A stretch of DNA of 64,000 bases from Lateolabrax maculatus (Eukaryota > Chordata > Actinopteri > Acropomatiformes > Lateolabracidae), in contig CM062215.1 in assembly GCA_031216445.1 (NCBI GenBank), positions 864,501-928,500 of the forward strand, written 5' to 3'. Positions 9,993 to 21,569 of this stretch are shown here, in pieces; the stretch's first letter is position 1; each line of letters begins with the position of its first letter. The translations under genes and the position numbers were made by a program. The notes below the pieces were generated by a model, which worked only from the letters and a program-made list of their open reading frames with translations, was not told where the DNA came from and did not search any database.

Positions 9993-9994
<2 letters not shown>
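9382..9994. other. Intergenic sequence with a short ATTA-rich patch
   Basis: Mostly AT-rich unique sequence. CAGAATCAGACTTTATTCT near 9589 resembles the end of a common fish repeat. At 9933-9990, TGCTAATTAGCCTGTGTGTA and TTGCCAATTACAGCC form a compact conserved-looking patch directly before a microsatellite. Confidence 0.3.
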
Positions 9995-10028
<34 letters not shown>

Positions 10029-10109
10029 ACACTCGATGCTAACGAGCCGGCCTGCCCTGCCAAGCGGTTGACCCACTTCCCAAAGGAGATCCCCAAGGAC
10101 TGCCCCCCC

Positions 10110-10146
<37 letters not shown>
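9995..10146. repeat. Inverted microsatellite pair: (GT)16 then (AC)18
   Basis: (GT)n at 9995-10027 and (AC)n at 10110-10146 are separated by 82 bp of ordinary sequence. Being complementary, they could pair as a hairpin. Confidence 0.95.
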
Positions 10147-10148
<2 letters not shown>

Positions 10149-10259
10149 AGTGGTGGGTGGGCGTGTCCACAGGAGGTCACCTGATCTGCTCTCCCTCTTC
10201 AGGTGAAGAACCTCAACACAGCTGCTTTCTTATCAACTCAATCTTAATCTTCCAACCAA

Positions 10260-10590
10260 CGATATTTATCATCTACATTAATCGATTATTTTGTCTATAA
10301 AATGACAGAAAAACATCTAAACTGACGTCGTCACGTCGTGTTTTCTCTGAACATCTAAAAACCCCAAAATATTCAGTTTACAATCACATTGACACTTTTA
10401 TATAAAGTATTTTAATACAAACTGGAACCACAGTGTAGAAACACTCCTGCAGTCCTGCATCAAAATAAACTTCAAGTACTCATGATGGATCATATACTGC
10501 TGGTAGTTTAATCTGTAACAACACTCATCAGTTAATAGTGATTATAATAAATCGTTTTTGCTTAATAAAAATATAATTGATTCTTATGGA
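10260..10590 (+). repeat. Teleost interspersed repeat, composite fragment
   Basis: ATTAATCGATTATTTTGTCT followed by TATAAAATGACAGAAAAACA, and later TACTGCTGGTAGTTTAATCT, are recognisable fragments of high-copy fish interspersed repeats (the CGATTAATCG and TACTGCAGTAAAAG families). Confidence 0.5.
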
Positions 10591-10604
10591 GGATCCCAGT
10601 AAGT

Positions 10605-10628
10605 GATGATGATGATGATGATGATGAT
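10605..10628 (+). repeat. (GAT)n microsatellite
   Basis: Eight tandem GAT triplets. They create a run of Met codons in a 95-codon open frame that is otherwise unsupported. Confidence 0.9.
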
Positions 10629-10861
10629 CCAACCTGGACGTCTTCCTCTGTGTTTCAGGTGGGCCCACACAGCGGAACAAATGAACTCACCTCCTCTGCT
10701 CCTCCAAGTTAATCGAATTACTCACAAAGTGTCCGGGCCACCGCCTCCCCCAAGACAGGAAGAAGCCCCCGAGCCGCCACGGTTAGATCCCAGAGGACCC
10801 AACAGTGACACAGTTCACAGCCCTCTCAGCTGCTTATATGTTATGTACATACTAACACTAT

Positions 10862-11013
10862 TTTTTAACATTAGTTTTGCCTTTATTTGATAGGGACAGC
10901 AGAGAGAGACTGGAAATGTGGGGAAAGAGAGTGGGAAATGTGCATCAAGGGGTCGGGCTGGCCGGGAGTCGAACCAGGGGACATGTGCCCTAACCACTCT
11001 GCTATCGGGCCCC
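10862..11013 (-). mobile_element. tRNA-derived SINE
   Basis: Read on the - strand it opens with GGGGCCCGATAGCAGAGTGG (box A TAGCAGAGTGG) and continues with CCTGGTTCGACTCCCGGCC (box B GGTTCGACTCC), a clear tRNA-like head of Ser/Leu character. After the head comes a pyrimidine-rich body with TTTCCAGTCTCTCTCTGC and a tail CTATCAAATAAAGGCAAAAC. This is a short, non-autonomous retroposon transcribed by RNA polymerase III and mobilised by a LINE in trans. Length is about 150 bp. The head sits against a TATG-type simple repeat at 11014-11030. The two promoter boxes are intact. Confidence 0.85.
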
Positions 11014-11030
11014 TACGTATGTATGTATGT

Positions 11031-12029
11031 CACAGTCAGCTACAACATTATTGATCCCTGAAGGGAAACTCTTTCTCCCGTCTCCCATTGTTGGTAAACA
11101 TGAGGAAGACTCTGATTATACACGGTGTGTCTTCCTCAGTGACGTCTATGAGGCAAATCAGCCTCTGAGCTCCTGTTTTACAGTCATTATCTACAGGCCT
11201 GAGGGGTTGGTTGTGTTCGTGCTGCTGGCCTCAGCTTCGGCTGACAGACTCGTTTACAGAGTGACGGCTCCTCCTGGTCCACCTGGGGGACATGAGGTCC
11301 CTGAGACGAATCCTCAGAGGAATCTCCCACTCTTTTCCCATCCTGCTATATATTCCCTCCTCACCAGAGCCCACAGACATGCAGCTATGAAAACTAAATA
11401 TCCACCATTGTGTTCCACCCCCTTTACTGTGGCTTTACTGAGGCAGATGGATTCATTGGGTTTGTAGTAACGGTGACACACTGTTCAAGGACGTTACCTC
11501 GGCGCTGCATTATGAAGAGACAGCGTCCCCTCAATGTTTCATTCAAACCTCAGACCTCTGATCAGATTCTTTCTGGGTCTACTTCTAATTTGGAGGATAA
11601 AAATGCTCTGGGTGGTAAACAGGAAGTATAATGGTGCCCTTAAAGTGTGCTGAATGAGCTGTCTGCAGTGAACCCATTGAGTATATTCGCCTCGCGACTC
11701 GTCAACCGCTAACCAACTCCACACAACACAACCAGTCGGCTTCGTTCTAGGAAGTTTAAAAGGCGTAATTAACCCTGCGTGTCCAGTCGGACTCATTTTC
11801 TTTAGGACAAACAATACGATCTCCAGATATGATATCTTGTGCACAAGTGTCTTTAATAATTTAGGTAAATGTCACAGTTAATCGTGATTTTATCCCTTTA
11901 ATATCCTTTCAAATCTGTCCTCATACATGTGGGCTTGTTGGCAGGACTATGTGAGTAATGACCTGGGCTTCTGTTTTTGGAGGCGGCCATAAACGTGCTC
12001 GCTGTCAACTTCAAAACTGGGACCTCCCC
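11031..12029. other. Intergenic sequence, no supported gene
   Basis: ATTATTGATCCCTGAAGGGA near 11048 resembles the 3' edge of a common fish retroelement. A 146-codon + frame (11027-11467) has no recognised domain, starts within repeat-like sequence and is not called. The rest is unique. Confidence 0.4.
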
Positions 12030-12190
12030 TGCCCACCAGGGCCTGTGATTAGCCCCCAGCTGCCCCGCTAGAACCGTGACCTTTCACCGGGCGGGACGCC
12101 AATCAGCCGGGGCTCGGCGGGCTGTAATTGAGGGGGACAACAGCTGCCTTTTAATGGCACCTTCACCTGTTTTCAGCTCGACGTGCCAGT
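12030..12190. promoter_or_regulatory. Candidate conserved noncoding element
   Basis: A repeat-free patch with GTGATTAGCCCCCAGCTGCC, GCCAATCAGCCGGGGC, CTGTAATTGAGGGGGACAAC and TTTTAATGGCACC. Mixed GC blocks with ATTA/TAAT homeodomain cores contrast with the flanking AT-rich sequence. Judged by texture only. Confidence 0.3.
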
Positions 12191-12743
12191 TCCACCTTAA
12201 GATGACGTGTTTAAGGCGGACTAACGGCTGTCCATTAAAAGTGTAAGATTCTCAGGCAGGTTCTGCAGCTATAAAGAGCATCTTTTTTCAAGGACAAAAC
12301 TGTTATTTCTGGTTTCCTGAAATGTGAGAAAAAATTAGAGAACGTGAGAAAAGTACAGATTCTGCCTTTCGGTCGCTGCAGACAGCAGAAAACAACAAGA
12401 AGTAAAGACGAACGTGTTTTTAAAGCCTCATGGTGCATTTTTAACATGTTTTTCAGCCCGTTAAACACGCCACAGTAACGCTCTGAACACTTGGCTTCTC
12501 TACTGGATCTGAGGGGAGGAAGAGGAGGAGCAGACCCCTGCAGGAGCTTCTTCACCTGTCAGATGAAGCTGCCTGGGTGAGGCTGGACGGGGAGGAGGGG
12601 GAGGTCTCATCTGAATTTCAACATGGACCCCGGCTGACCCCCAGAGGGAGGCAGCATTAGCACATTTACTGGGACAATAAACCCAGATGACAGTAATCAG
12701 GATCCAGTGTTTCACATTAAAAACATCAAGTATCTGCAGTAAA
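12191..12743. other. Intergenic sequence, no supported gene
   Basis: Unique sequence with a GGAGGAGG-type simple stretch near 12514-12600. No exon signature was seen. Confidence 0.4.
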
Positions 12744-12803
12744 AGTGTGTGTGTGTGTGTGTGTGTGTGTACTGTGTGTATATGTATTGTGTATGTGTGT
12801 GTT
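12744..12803 (+). repeat. (GT)n microsatellite, imperfect 3' part
   Basis: A perfect (GT)13 run is followed by interrupted TGTGTATATGTATTGTGTAT units. Confidence 0.95.
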
Positions 12804-13519
12804 ACATGTACACAAACACCGGTGGTGCTCGGCGAGGCCGTGACCCGCCCTGTCAGCATCACTGCCGTCATCAGCTCCGACCTTGACCCCGCCCATCCTC
12901 ACCCCCGCTCTGATCATGCGACCAATCACCTCGCTGACCTTGCCAACCGTGGCCATTACGTGTCCCCGCCCCCCTGTCACTCATCACATACAGGCGACAC
13001 CCACGGACAAACCAAACCGCTCCTCTTATTGCCTTTCCCAGCATTCCTGTGGCTTTGACCTTTGACCTCTGTACATGTTTTCCTCAGCTGGAGGATTAAA
13101 TGTTCACGTTTCTTCGTTAGTCTGTTACAGCTGAAACATTTTAACTAACAGATGTCACCATGAATCTTCCCCACTTGATTACTTACAGTAACAATACATT
13201 TTCTGAAATGTTATGTTTAAATATGCAAATGAGGCATAATCTAATTAAATATGTGCTAATTTGCATACATTTCCAGAACAGAAATCTGAACACTGGATAA
13301 AGCAGGTTCAGGTTGTTTCATTTTGGGAATCTTTTTATCCCTCCATAAACCAAACGTTGGAAACAAAATGTTTTCTATCAACCAGGCTATAAATGATATA
13401 TAAACAAACCTTCAGAATATAGAATAAAACAGGAAAGTTTGGTGTTTGTAAGAGCTCATAACTCATCAGAAAACAGCTTTTAACAATACGTATTTAAAAA
13501 TAAATCTAATCCTTTACCT

Positions 13520-13524
<5 letters not shown>
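12804..13524. other. Intergenic sequence, no supported gene
   Basis: A C-rich part (12840-13060) is followed by AT-rich unique DNA. No gene was recognised. Confidence 0.4.

Positions 13525-13562
<38 letters not shown>
13525..13562 (+). repeat. (AC)n microsatellite
   Basis: Nineteen perfect AC dinucleotides. Confidence 0.97.
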
Positions 13563-13564
<2 letters not shown>

Positions 13565-14029
13565 CTTAGGAGAAATCTACAGATGCAGATAGACAAACTG
13601 TAGTAAAATAAACACCAAAATCTCAAAACTGACCAGTGCATTAAGAAAAAAATTTTTTTGCCTGTAGTGTGAGGCCTTTAAATAAAAAAGGCTCAGAAAT
13701 GTAAAGAAAACAGCTGCTAACTGTAGTTTTTAACAAACAAACAGGAGGAAATAGTGCATTTGTTGGGGACTACAACAAAGATGGCCGAACACCCAGAGTC
13801 GTGTTTATCAAACTTCCTTTACCTTCCACACAACACACCAACTCTGGCCGACAGACGCTGTGTTTCTTGTGCTCGTGTATTACAGTGAGTCAGCCTCCCA
13901 CCTGGAGATGGAGACGGGAAGCCGGATCTCCCGATCCATCCTGCTTTGATTGGAGACAGAAGACGACGCAGCGATGCGGAGGAGGCCGGAGTCGGAGCGC
14001 TGAATGATGAAGACGATTATGTTTCAAGG

Positions 14030-14240
14030 GTTTCACATGGCGAGCTGGAATTCATGTCCAGCCTTAATAGTGCTCGTTTTCTGCCTTGTTCACTCCATTA
14101 ACGGCGAGCAGGGGGCCCGAGTGGCGGGTCCGCCGCTAATTACGGCATGAGGGATGATCGGCGAGGGCTCATTACCGGCGGTGCGGGCCGAAACATACTG
14201 TCTCTCTCCCGCCTAATGATGTTGGATCCGTGGCGATGGG
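14030..14240. promoter_or_regulatory. Candidate conserved noncoding element
   Basis: Repeat-free sequence with TTAATAGTGCTCGTTTTCTG, CTCCATTAACGGCGAGCAGG, CCGCTAATTACGGCATGAGG, GGGCTCATTACCGGCGGTGC and CCGCCTAATGATGTTGG. Five ATTA/TAAT cores lie in CpG-containing context within 200 bp, unusual for the surrounding DNA. Possible long-range element; unverified. Confidence 0.35.
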
Positions 14241-17200
14241 AGAACGGCGCTCGCTGCTTCATCAAACGTCTGAATGTCCAGGGGTTAACGTGGCTGTTGA
14301 CTTCTCTCTGTCTGTCACAGCAACGTTTTCTCTCTGAATCAAAACCACCACGGCCTCATTAACAGGAAGTCACAGCCAGTTCAGACGAGTCTCAGTTCAT
14401 CTTCTGCTCAACACCAGAGTTCAACTCCAACCCGCTTCGCTGCCGAGACGATAAAATTAAAATCAATAAGTATGAATTCAATAAACTCCACCAGGAAACA
14501 AACATCACATCAGTGGTGCATTAAAACTACATTAAAACTCAGCTCAACATTGTGCTTATTTCCCTAAGTGACAAGTGGTTAGCCTAGCTTAGCATAAGGT
14601 AAGGAACTGGTGTTCCAGCACTTCATTTAGTTCCAGGCTCTTTTTAATAAATTCTTTAATAAGCTTTTTGTTGAGTACCTTTGCATCGTCGCTCCACCAC
14701 TTTGGTCCGGACTAAAATATCTCAACAACTGGATGAATTAACATTTGGATCAGACGACATTCATGATCCCCAGAGGATGAATTTTAATGACTAATAGTGA
14801 TCGTCTGGCTTTGTAATGGCTGCAGACTTATCTCTGTATACTGTATCTCTGTATGAGAGGAGAGAATATTAGAATAACAGCAGAATGGAGAACCAAGCTT
14901 TTGCACTGACAAGATATTTTGCTTTTCATTCTTCAAATTTCAAATAAAAAGAATGTTTTGGGGAAATGATGGAGTCTCAAACTAAAGATCAACACATCCT
15001 CAGAGAGATTAAACTAACCTGGAACAAAAAATCCTTTTCCAAATGGTCGGACTGTCCCTGTAACGCGTCACTATGCATTTCTGCTGAAACCTGCTCATCA
15101 GTCTCAACTCTCGTCTCTCTGCCGTCTTCCCGTCCGTCTCAAACCCCCTCGACCGTCGGCCTCATTACGGCCTCTTACCCGACGCGATGAAGCAGAACTA
15201 AACGCTGCCTGATGTTCAGCCAGCGATCCGTCACAGACGGCGACGCCGACCTGACGTCTGCGGCCGCTCGCTGTGCCGAGCTCAACCTGAAATGTTGCTC
15301 CTAAACCATGTGATCGTTCGCAGCAGAAAAAGTTGCTTTAATTGGGATTTTAGCCATTTAGCTGATGATCAAATCCAGGGAGACTTGCATCGAGCTCGAC
15401 AGGATAATGAGCTCAGACTGACTTCGTTCCCACGGTGGCCATTTTAAAGGAAACTCAGGGCCAACTCAGTCAACTCGACAGTAAAACCAAGGCTGGAAAC
15501 CGATTACAGGATGTTTTCTCTCCATATTCTCCAGATAGACGAGGTTCTACTCAGTGACATGTAATCTGACCCGTTACAGACTTGATGGCATCGATAGTTG
15601 TACTTTAACAGACATTTTAATCTGAATTAGATGTGAAACTGTGGAGGAAAGTGAAAGAGACTGCCCTGTGATTTTAGCAACTCTGTTTTACCGGCAGCAA
15701 ATTAGTTTTTCCCCAGTTCTGTTGTGGACGCCGACGTTATCGACGTTATCGTTATCGCTGCCTGGATTCAGTTTAATTTAAGCACTGCGCATGCGTTTCG
15801 TCCTGCAGGCAAACAGACAAGTGAACAAAAAACAGGCTGAAAACAGACAAAACATGACTGGAGGGAGATCACACGATGCATTTTTCTTCTTCTTTTTTTA
15901 AATACATATATTGCCAATGTACATGCCAACACAATAAATGCTAACTGATATGGGTGTGACTTGCATCATGTGGTGTTTTCTCTGTATATTCAGCCTGTTT
16001 CTTGTTGCCTGAAGAAGAACTTGCAGGTTGAAACTTTACATAAATAAAATACTTGGATACTGGATGTTGAAAACTCTGCTTTGTCTATCAGAACCAATCC
16101 CACCATAGATACCTTAAGGTGGTAAGGAATGATGGGATGTGCTTTTCATTTCATTTCTTCATTAGTTTTTTTCTTCTCTGGCTGTTTTGTGTTTGTGTTC
16201 GACATGGACACAAAAGCAGAATAAAAACAATGGTTAAAGTAGTTAAACTCTCTCCCACAGCGAGGCAGAAAACCCTGAGCACAGTCTGACAGGCTTTCTG
16301 CTGATATCATCCTGCTTCACCTCCCACCCTTCATGTGATGCACAACATCCGACTTCACCCCGACAACAACGAACAGACGCGTCAGATCTCCAAACAAGCG
16401 TGAAGACCGACAGAGGAAGCAGAAAACGCGGCTGACGAGGGTAATAAAGTCAATTAAACTCAGAGGTTTGTCGGCGAAAGTGAGACATTTCACGTGAGAA
16501 AAACCTGAGGTGTTTTAATAGACAAGGCGTTCATTCATGTGAGGCCTCTCAGATGCTCTCGCTCTTCTCTTCCCTCGCCGCCGCGGAGTCGAGCACATTG
16601 ACGCTGCGCCTTCATGTTGCTAATGAAAGCCGACACAGTTAACCCAGAGGAAACCAGCAGAACGAGGCAGCTCTAACCCAATTTTAGCCGCAGTCTCCTC
16701 GCATCCTATTTCGGTGATTGTACCAGCAGTAATTAAGGATGTAATAATTAAATAAGTCTGAAGAAAAAGGAGAGGAGGTGAACATTTCGCCTGATCTAAT
16801 TAGCTCGTCTGAAGCTGAAGCTCACCGTCTGATTTCTCTTTTTTTTTGACCGTCTGGACCGGCGTCTCTGGTCGTGGACGTCTCTAATCCCCGGGGTCTG
16901 CCGCAGCAGAGAGCGTATACTTATCTGCATGTTTTTTATGGGCAGAGGTCAGAGGTCACGTGGTGCCTTCACATGTATTGGCCTATAGAGGCGGGGGGTT
17001 TCTGTGTGCAACGGCAGTCATTAGGGGCTGCAGGCACACCTGCTCTGTGCTGTTAGGACGGTTGGAAAGTTGATGCAGGTTGATGGATGTCCGAACACTC
17101 TGACTTCTCTACGCCGTGAGCCTGTTTTTACAGCCCCGAACTCCCTCCACCAGCTGTCACCTCACTTTTATTCCCTTTTGTGTTTTAGTCTTTTTCCTAA

Positions 17201-17319
17201 AGCATGCAGGGAGCAGCAGGCCATTTTACATGAGAGATACAGAGCTCTATATCCAACAAATATCAATATAACTCTACAAAAATCTAGTTTTTTATTGAAA
17301 AGACTTGAGAGACTGACAT
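14241..17319. other. Intergenic region, no supported gene
   Basis: Mostly unique. GGTTAGCCTAGCTTAGCATA near 14578 and GCCTGAAGAAGAACTTGCAG near 16008 (followed by TTGAAACTTTACATAAATAA) look like edges of common fish repeats. Patches near 15100-15300 and 16560-16850 are CpG- and ATTA-containing and could be conserved, but I see no firm signal. Short open frames there lack splice or domain support. Confidence 0.4.
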
Positions 17320-17560
17320 AATGGTAGTGTTCAAACTATTAGTCAATAGTCAGAAACTTTATTTCCAACAATTTGGATAATAAATTAATTGTTTTACGTT
17401 ATTTAACATAAAAATACACCAAATATTCTCTGGTTCCAGCTTTTCTGTGTTTTAAATCCTTTTTAACTGAATATATTTAGACGTCACCTTGGATTCTCTT
17501 TGGCAATTTCATTTCACAGACAAAATAATTAATGGAAAAGATAATCTACAGTGGAGTCAC
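17320..17560 (+). repeat. Teleost interspersed repeat ('AATATTCTCTGGTTCCAGCTT' family)
   Basis: CCAAATATTCTCTGGTTCCA followed by GCTTTTCTGTGTTTTAAATC, and later CTTTGGCAATTTCATTTCAC, match a fish repeat that I recognise. Related fragments are at 33950-34130 (+) and 41290-41380 (-). Confidence 0.6.
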
Positions 17561-20101
17561 AGCAGTTTGTTTTGACTGGGGCCCTAGAAGAATAAAATAC
17601 TGCTTTCAGTTTATTCCTCACTACGCGTCTCAGCCGTCTTAATGTCACCGTGCTTTCACTTTAAATGTTCTGCCCGGTTTGTATTTGTCCTCTGTGCAGT
17701 AACGCCGACTTAAACTGGACAATAAACACAACAGTAAAAATACAGATGAGGAAACTGTAAAATAAGTACAAGTAAACAAGTTTAAGATGCATCCTGTCAG
17801 TTCAGATTAATGGAACTTCAGCTTCTTTCAGCCTCTAATTCCTCTTAAGTCCCTCAAGAGTTCATTTCACTCATAATCTTTGCATATCAAACAGCACGTT
17901 GCGTATAATTAGTTTTACACGAGGCCTTTTTGCTGCCTGAGGACGAGCGCTGAGCTCGAAACATGTTGAAATGCCTGCAAGTGCCCTTTTAAAATTCAGA
18001 TTTTCTTTGTTTGCAAATAACAAGCGACAATTAGTATTTCAAAGTACTGAAGAGCATTCTCAATTTTCCAGTTTTTGAAATTAAACATTATTTGTTCTTA
18101 CATGTAAGTAAAGATCAGAAATCTACATTATTATGTACAGTTAAAGCTTATAGTGAAGATATTGTTGTAGTAGAAACTAATGTGTTTTGTGTCTCAATAA
18201 AGACGTATGATAGAAAATAGTGTCAAAAAAGACGTTCTCCTTTAACACCTTGACTCTTCTGTCATGAGGTGATATTTGAATGAATCTCTGGCTTTTAAAC
18301 TGACTGTAACTCAAAGAGTCACGCTGTGGGTTTGGAGGATTTTAAATTAAATACCAGTGTTGTCTGTATCTTATCCAGTGTCCCAGTGTCCTGACAGAGA
18401 TATATGTATGTGTGTGTGTGTGTGTGAGGAAAGAAAAGAGAAGAAGAATAACTGTCTGACAAACAGAAACAATGAGCGCATTAAAGCAGCACATACAACA
18501 ACAGGACGTATGTGTTAAAAAATGCCTCGACTATCAGTCTGCTGCTGTTTTCATTGATCCACCTGAGAACTGATGAACGGGGTCTTAAAGAGCCAGGAGA
18601 GGACGGAGTTACACTGCAGAAAAAACTGCTGCTTCAAATCAAATCAGCTGGGTACCAGATTTACATGATGGAGTCCATTACGTTGCTAAAATTACTCTTT
18701 TTCTTATGTAGCATATGAGACTATAACTTGCATCTCGTTGTGCAGAATGACAATAAATGAACCTTGTATTGTATGTATGCACATTTCCATAAAATCAGTC
18801 AACTTTTTAATTTCTTTTGTACCAGCAGCAATTTTGGGGGCAATTTTTCTGATTCTATTTCTTATTTTCTTTAAAAGTGGCAAAGAAACACAACAAATTA
18901 GGACCAAACCGGGAGATTTTGTCCACTTCTGATCTTGAGGCTTGATACAAAGATTAATTGACTTGTTTAGATGGAGGTTTTCTGCAGTGTAACAATCAAT
19001 ACTGACCCTGCTTGCTGCCAGAAGATACTTAAGAAACTCAATCCCCATCAGGTTTCCTCCCTCACTGGATCAGCCCTCGTCAGGGCAGGGGCCAATCAAT
19101 CGAGTCCCTTTCAGCTCTGATAATCAAAAATCCAATCGGTGCTCTAAATGTTAATTGATCTGAGCTTTGGGACAAAAGCACAACAGCTCAGTGTCGTGTT
19201 TGTAGCAGCTGCATCTTAAAATGCTGCTGCATTTCTGCATCGTCTTCTTGTGACTTCAACTTTGTCTTTCAGAGTTACAGAGATGTGATCAGCCTCCTCT
19301 GACATTTTACTCACTGAAGGTTTCTGGAGCGTCTCTCTGCATCAGCCCTGAAAAAGGTAGAAACAATATAAACCTCTTGAACCTTAAATTCCTCAAAATA
19401 AATTCATCAGCTTGGTCGCAGTGAAGAATAGCGAAAATATATCCATATATATCAACTATAAAAGCAGCATTTTACCTGAGGACGTCCTGTTGTGTAAGAT
19501 CTGCCCTGTCCGCATTCTCTCGGGCACCAAGAGAGTCTTTACACGATTTCAGAAAGTCAGTTGTTGAAGACACGGACCCCCAGAGGAGGACCCGGACCGC
19601 CTCGGGACTCTCAACTATCTCAGCCGGCATCAGAAACCTGCTGGAGGAAACACAAGCAGCTCAGGCTGACCGATCACAGGCCTTCACCACGTCGCTCGGG
19701 ACCTCTGCAGGCTCTGTGGTCCAAACGTCAAACCTTGGACCAACGTCATGGCCGTCCGGCGAGCCTCTAAGGACAGCAGCAGCAACACTTCTCTTGCCTC
19801 TGCTCAGAGAGAAAAACGAGTGACAAAACATACCGATATCTGAATGGGACCCTGGTGTTGTTGCTCTGTTTATAAAATGGTGCACCAACTCACAGAATCA
19901 CATCTTCTGCTTTGACCTTCCTGAAACTTTCCTAAAACCTTGTGTTTTGAGTCAGGGATGAGACGTAGGTTCAGCATTTCTCCCACAAGCTGGATTTGCT
20001 TTTTAAAGACATTTAACTTATTTCATGAAATGCCTTGAAAACGCTCATGGAGGGTTTTCTGTCCCAGTTTCTTCCAGTTGTCCCAGACAGTCTGACAGCG
20101 C
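17561..20101. other. Intergenic region, no supported gene
   Basis: Unique and decayed repeat sequence. TGCATCTCGTTGTGCAGAAT followed by GACAATAAA near 18730-18758 resembles the 3' end of a fish LINE. A short (TG)n lies at 18407-18427. Open frames of 60-114 codons on either strand have no recognised domain. Confidence 0.4.
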
Positions 20102-20187
20102 TGTGTGTGTGTGTGTGTGTGCGTGTGTGCGTGCGTGCGTGCGTGTGTGTGTGTGGGTGTGTGGGTGTGTGTCTGTGTCTGTGTCTG
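20102..20187 (+). repeat. Compound (GT)n/(GC GT)n/(GTCT)n microsatellite
   Basis: Perfect GT is followed by GTGC, GTGG and TGTC variants. A C14 homopolymer lies 160 bp downstream (20345-20358). Confidence 0.95.
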
Positions 20188-20639
20188 AGTGGAAATGTGG
20201 CCTGGCATTTAGAGGCTGATGAAAAGGTTGATACCGCCGCTCTGCTCTGACTGAATCGTGTCGACCCCCCGGGGCGACGTCCCCTCCACCCGCCGCCCGT
20301 CCGCCCGCTCTGCGTCTCAGCCGCAGCCGCCTCTTTCCCCGCCACCCCCCCCCCCCCCACTTTACAACACGCCACGGCAATATCAGCAAACTCTCACAGA
20401 TTGTGCCATTTAGCTTTAGATTTAAAGCCAGTGGGAGGGGGAGGGGGGGCGTTTTTGTCCTTTTTCCTCCCATCAAAGTGCGTCCTGCTTTATTTCCGTA
20501 AACGCTCCGCAGCCGTTCTCAGGCCGATTATCGCCGCTCGCTGCAGCGACTGATGATCCTGCAGGTAAGCAGCTCCTATTAGAGGAAGCTTCATTTAGTG
20601 CAGTGTTACACTCCAACTGCCCCCCCACCCCACCCCCGG

Positions 20640-21085
20640 GCCCATAATGGATGATCGCGGAGCTCGGCTTGCATGCAGGAAAGGTTTAATTAAATCATAG
20701 TCCAATCATAATCCATGTTGTTAATTAAACTGGATAATTTATAAGTACAAAAGAGGATATTTATTAGCTGCTCTGCGGTGGTGGCAGCGCTGTGCCGTGC
20801 ACGCTCCCCGTGCACGGACGCTTACACTTGTACACCCCCCTGCCCCCTCTGCTGCCTTACAACCTTTTACTATTGATGCCCCCGCATGATTGATAATGAG
20901 ACAGAGACTGCTGTACTATTTGTCTAATGGCCGTGCAATTAAATTCCCTTGTAAATGACCCATGCCTCATTTCATCCTAATCTATGGAATTTTGATTGAA
21001 TTTGTCAGCCCTAATTGAAAAATACTGCTATTTAATGTCTGCATTGCAGTTGCAGATCAGGCCTCCTTTAATGAGATCGTGTCCC
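20640..21085. promoter_or_regulatory. Candidate gbx2 upstream conserved noncoding element(s)
   Basis: About 450 bp of repeat-free DNA 1.9-2.3 kb before the gbx2 start. The left part has CCCATAATGGATGATCGCGG, GGTTTAATTAAATCATAGTC, CCAATCATAATCCATG and TTGTTAATTAAACTGGATAA. A tandem pair CCGTGCACG / CCGTGCACGG lies at 20795-20817. The right part has ACTATTGATGCCCCCGCATG, GATTGATAATGAGACAGAG, GTGCAATTAAATTCCC and GTCAGCCCTAATTGAAAAAT. The density of homeodomain, POU/Pbx-like (TGATTGAT) and TAATTA motifs fits an enhancer of a patterning gene. Conservation cannot be tested here. Confidence 0.45.
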
Positions 21086-21556
21086 AGTGACCCTGAGGTG
21101 GGGGGGGGGGGGGGTATCCGTGCGCGCCCTTGACTCAGCCCGGGGGGGGGGTCCACTCAGGGCCATAGGTCACCTGCGTCCGCTCTGGATACATATGATG
21201 ATGTGTTAGGGTGCAGCAGCGCCGGTGGCATCGACGAGGTTTGTATTAATTGATGAGGAAGCCATTACAGGATTCATTAAAATGGAGTTTGATGCCGGCG
21301 CAGGAGCAAATATTGTGATTTAAAGCACCGCTGTGCAGTCTGGGAGGAGATGAATCGCAGGATAATCGCCGCAAATGTCGACGACTTCAAACCTCATCAG
21401 GAGTGGAAAAAACACAGTCTGTCAGCCTTAAACCCCCAAAACGTGACAAATTTCCCTGAAGTTTGGTGGATCTGAGGCTGAAATGTGCAACTTTTTATTG
21501 AAAACTGCACTGTAAGCTCAGACGTGTGCGGTGGAGTTTGGTTGGACTTTATTAAA
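21086..21556. other. gbx2 upstream region with long G homopolymers
   Basis: G15 at 21100-21114 and a C/G-run near 21138-21151, then unique sequence. No coding evidence. Confidence 0.5.
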
Positions 21557-21569
21557 CCACCAGAGGGCC
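21557..21569 (+). promoter_or_regulatory. Weak CTCF-like motif upstream of gbx2
   Basis: CCACCAGAGGGCC matches the first twelve bases of the CTCF core seen at 6214 but not the following RSY positions. It lies 1.4 kb before the gbx2 start codon. Confidence 0.25.

Noticed and set aside
11027..11467. 146-codon + frame with an ordinary amino-acid mix
   Set aside because: No recognised domain, no splice partners, and it begins in repeat-derived sequence. Kept as unsupported rather than a gene.
18704..19048. 114-codon - strand frame
   Set aside because: Overlaps LINE-tail-like sequence and has no domain.
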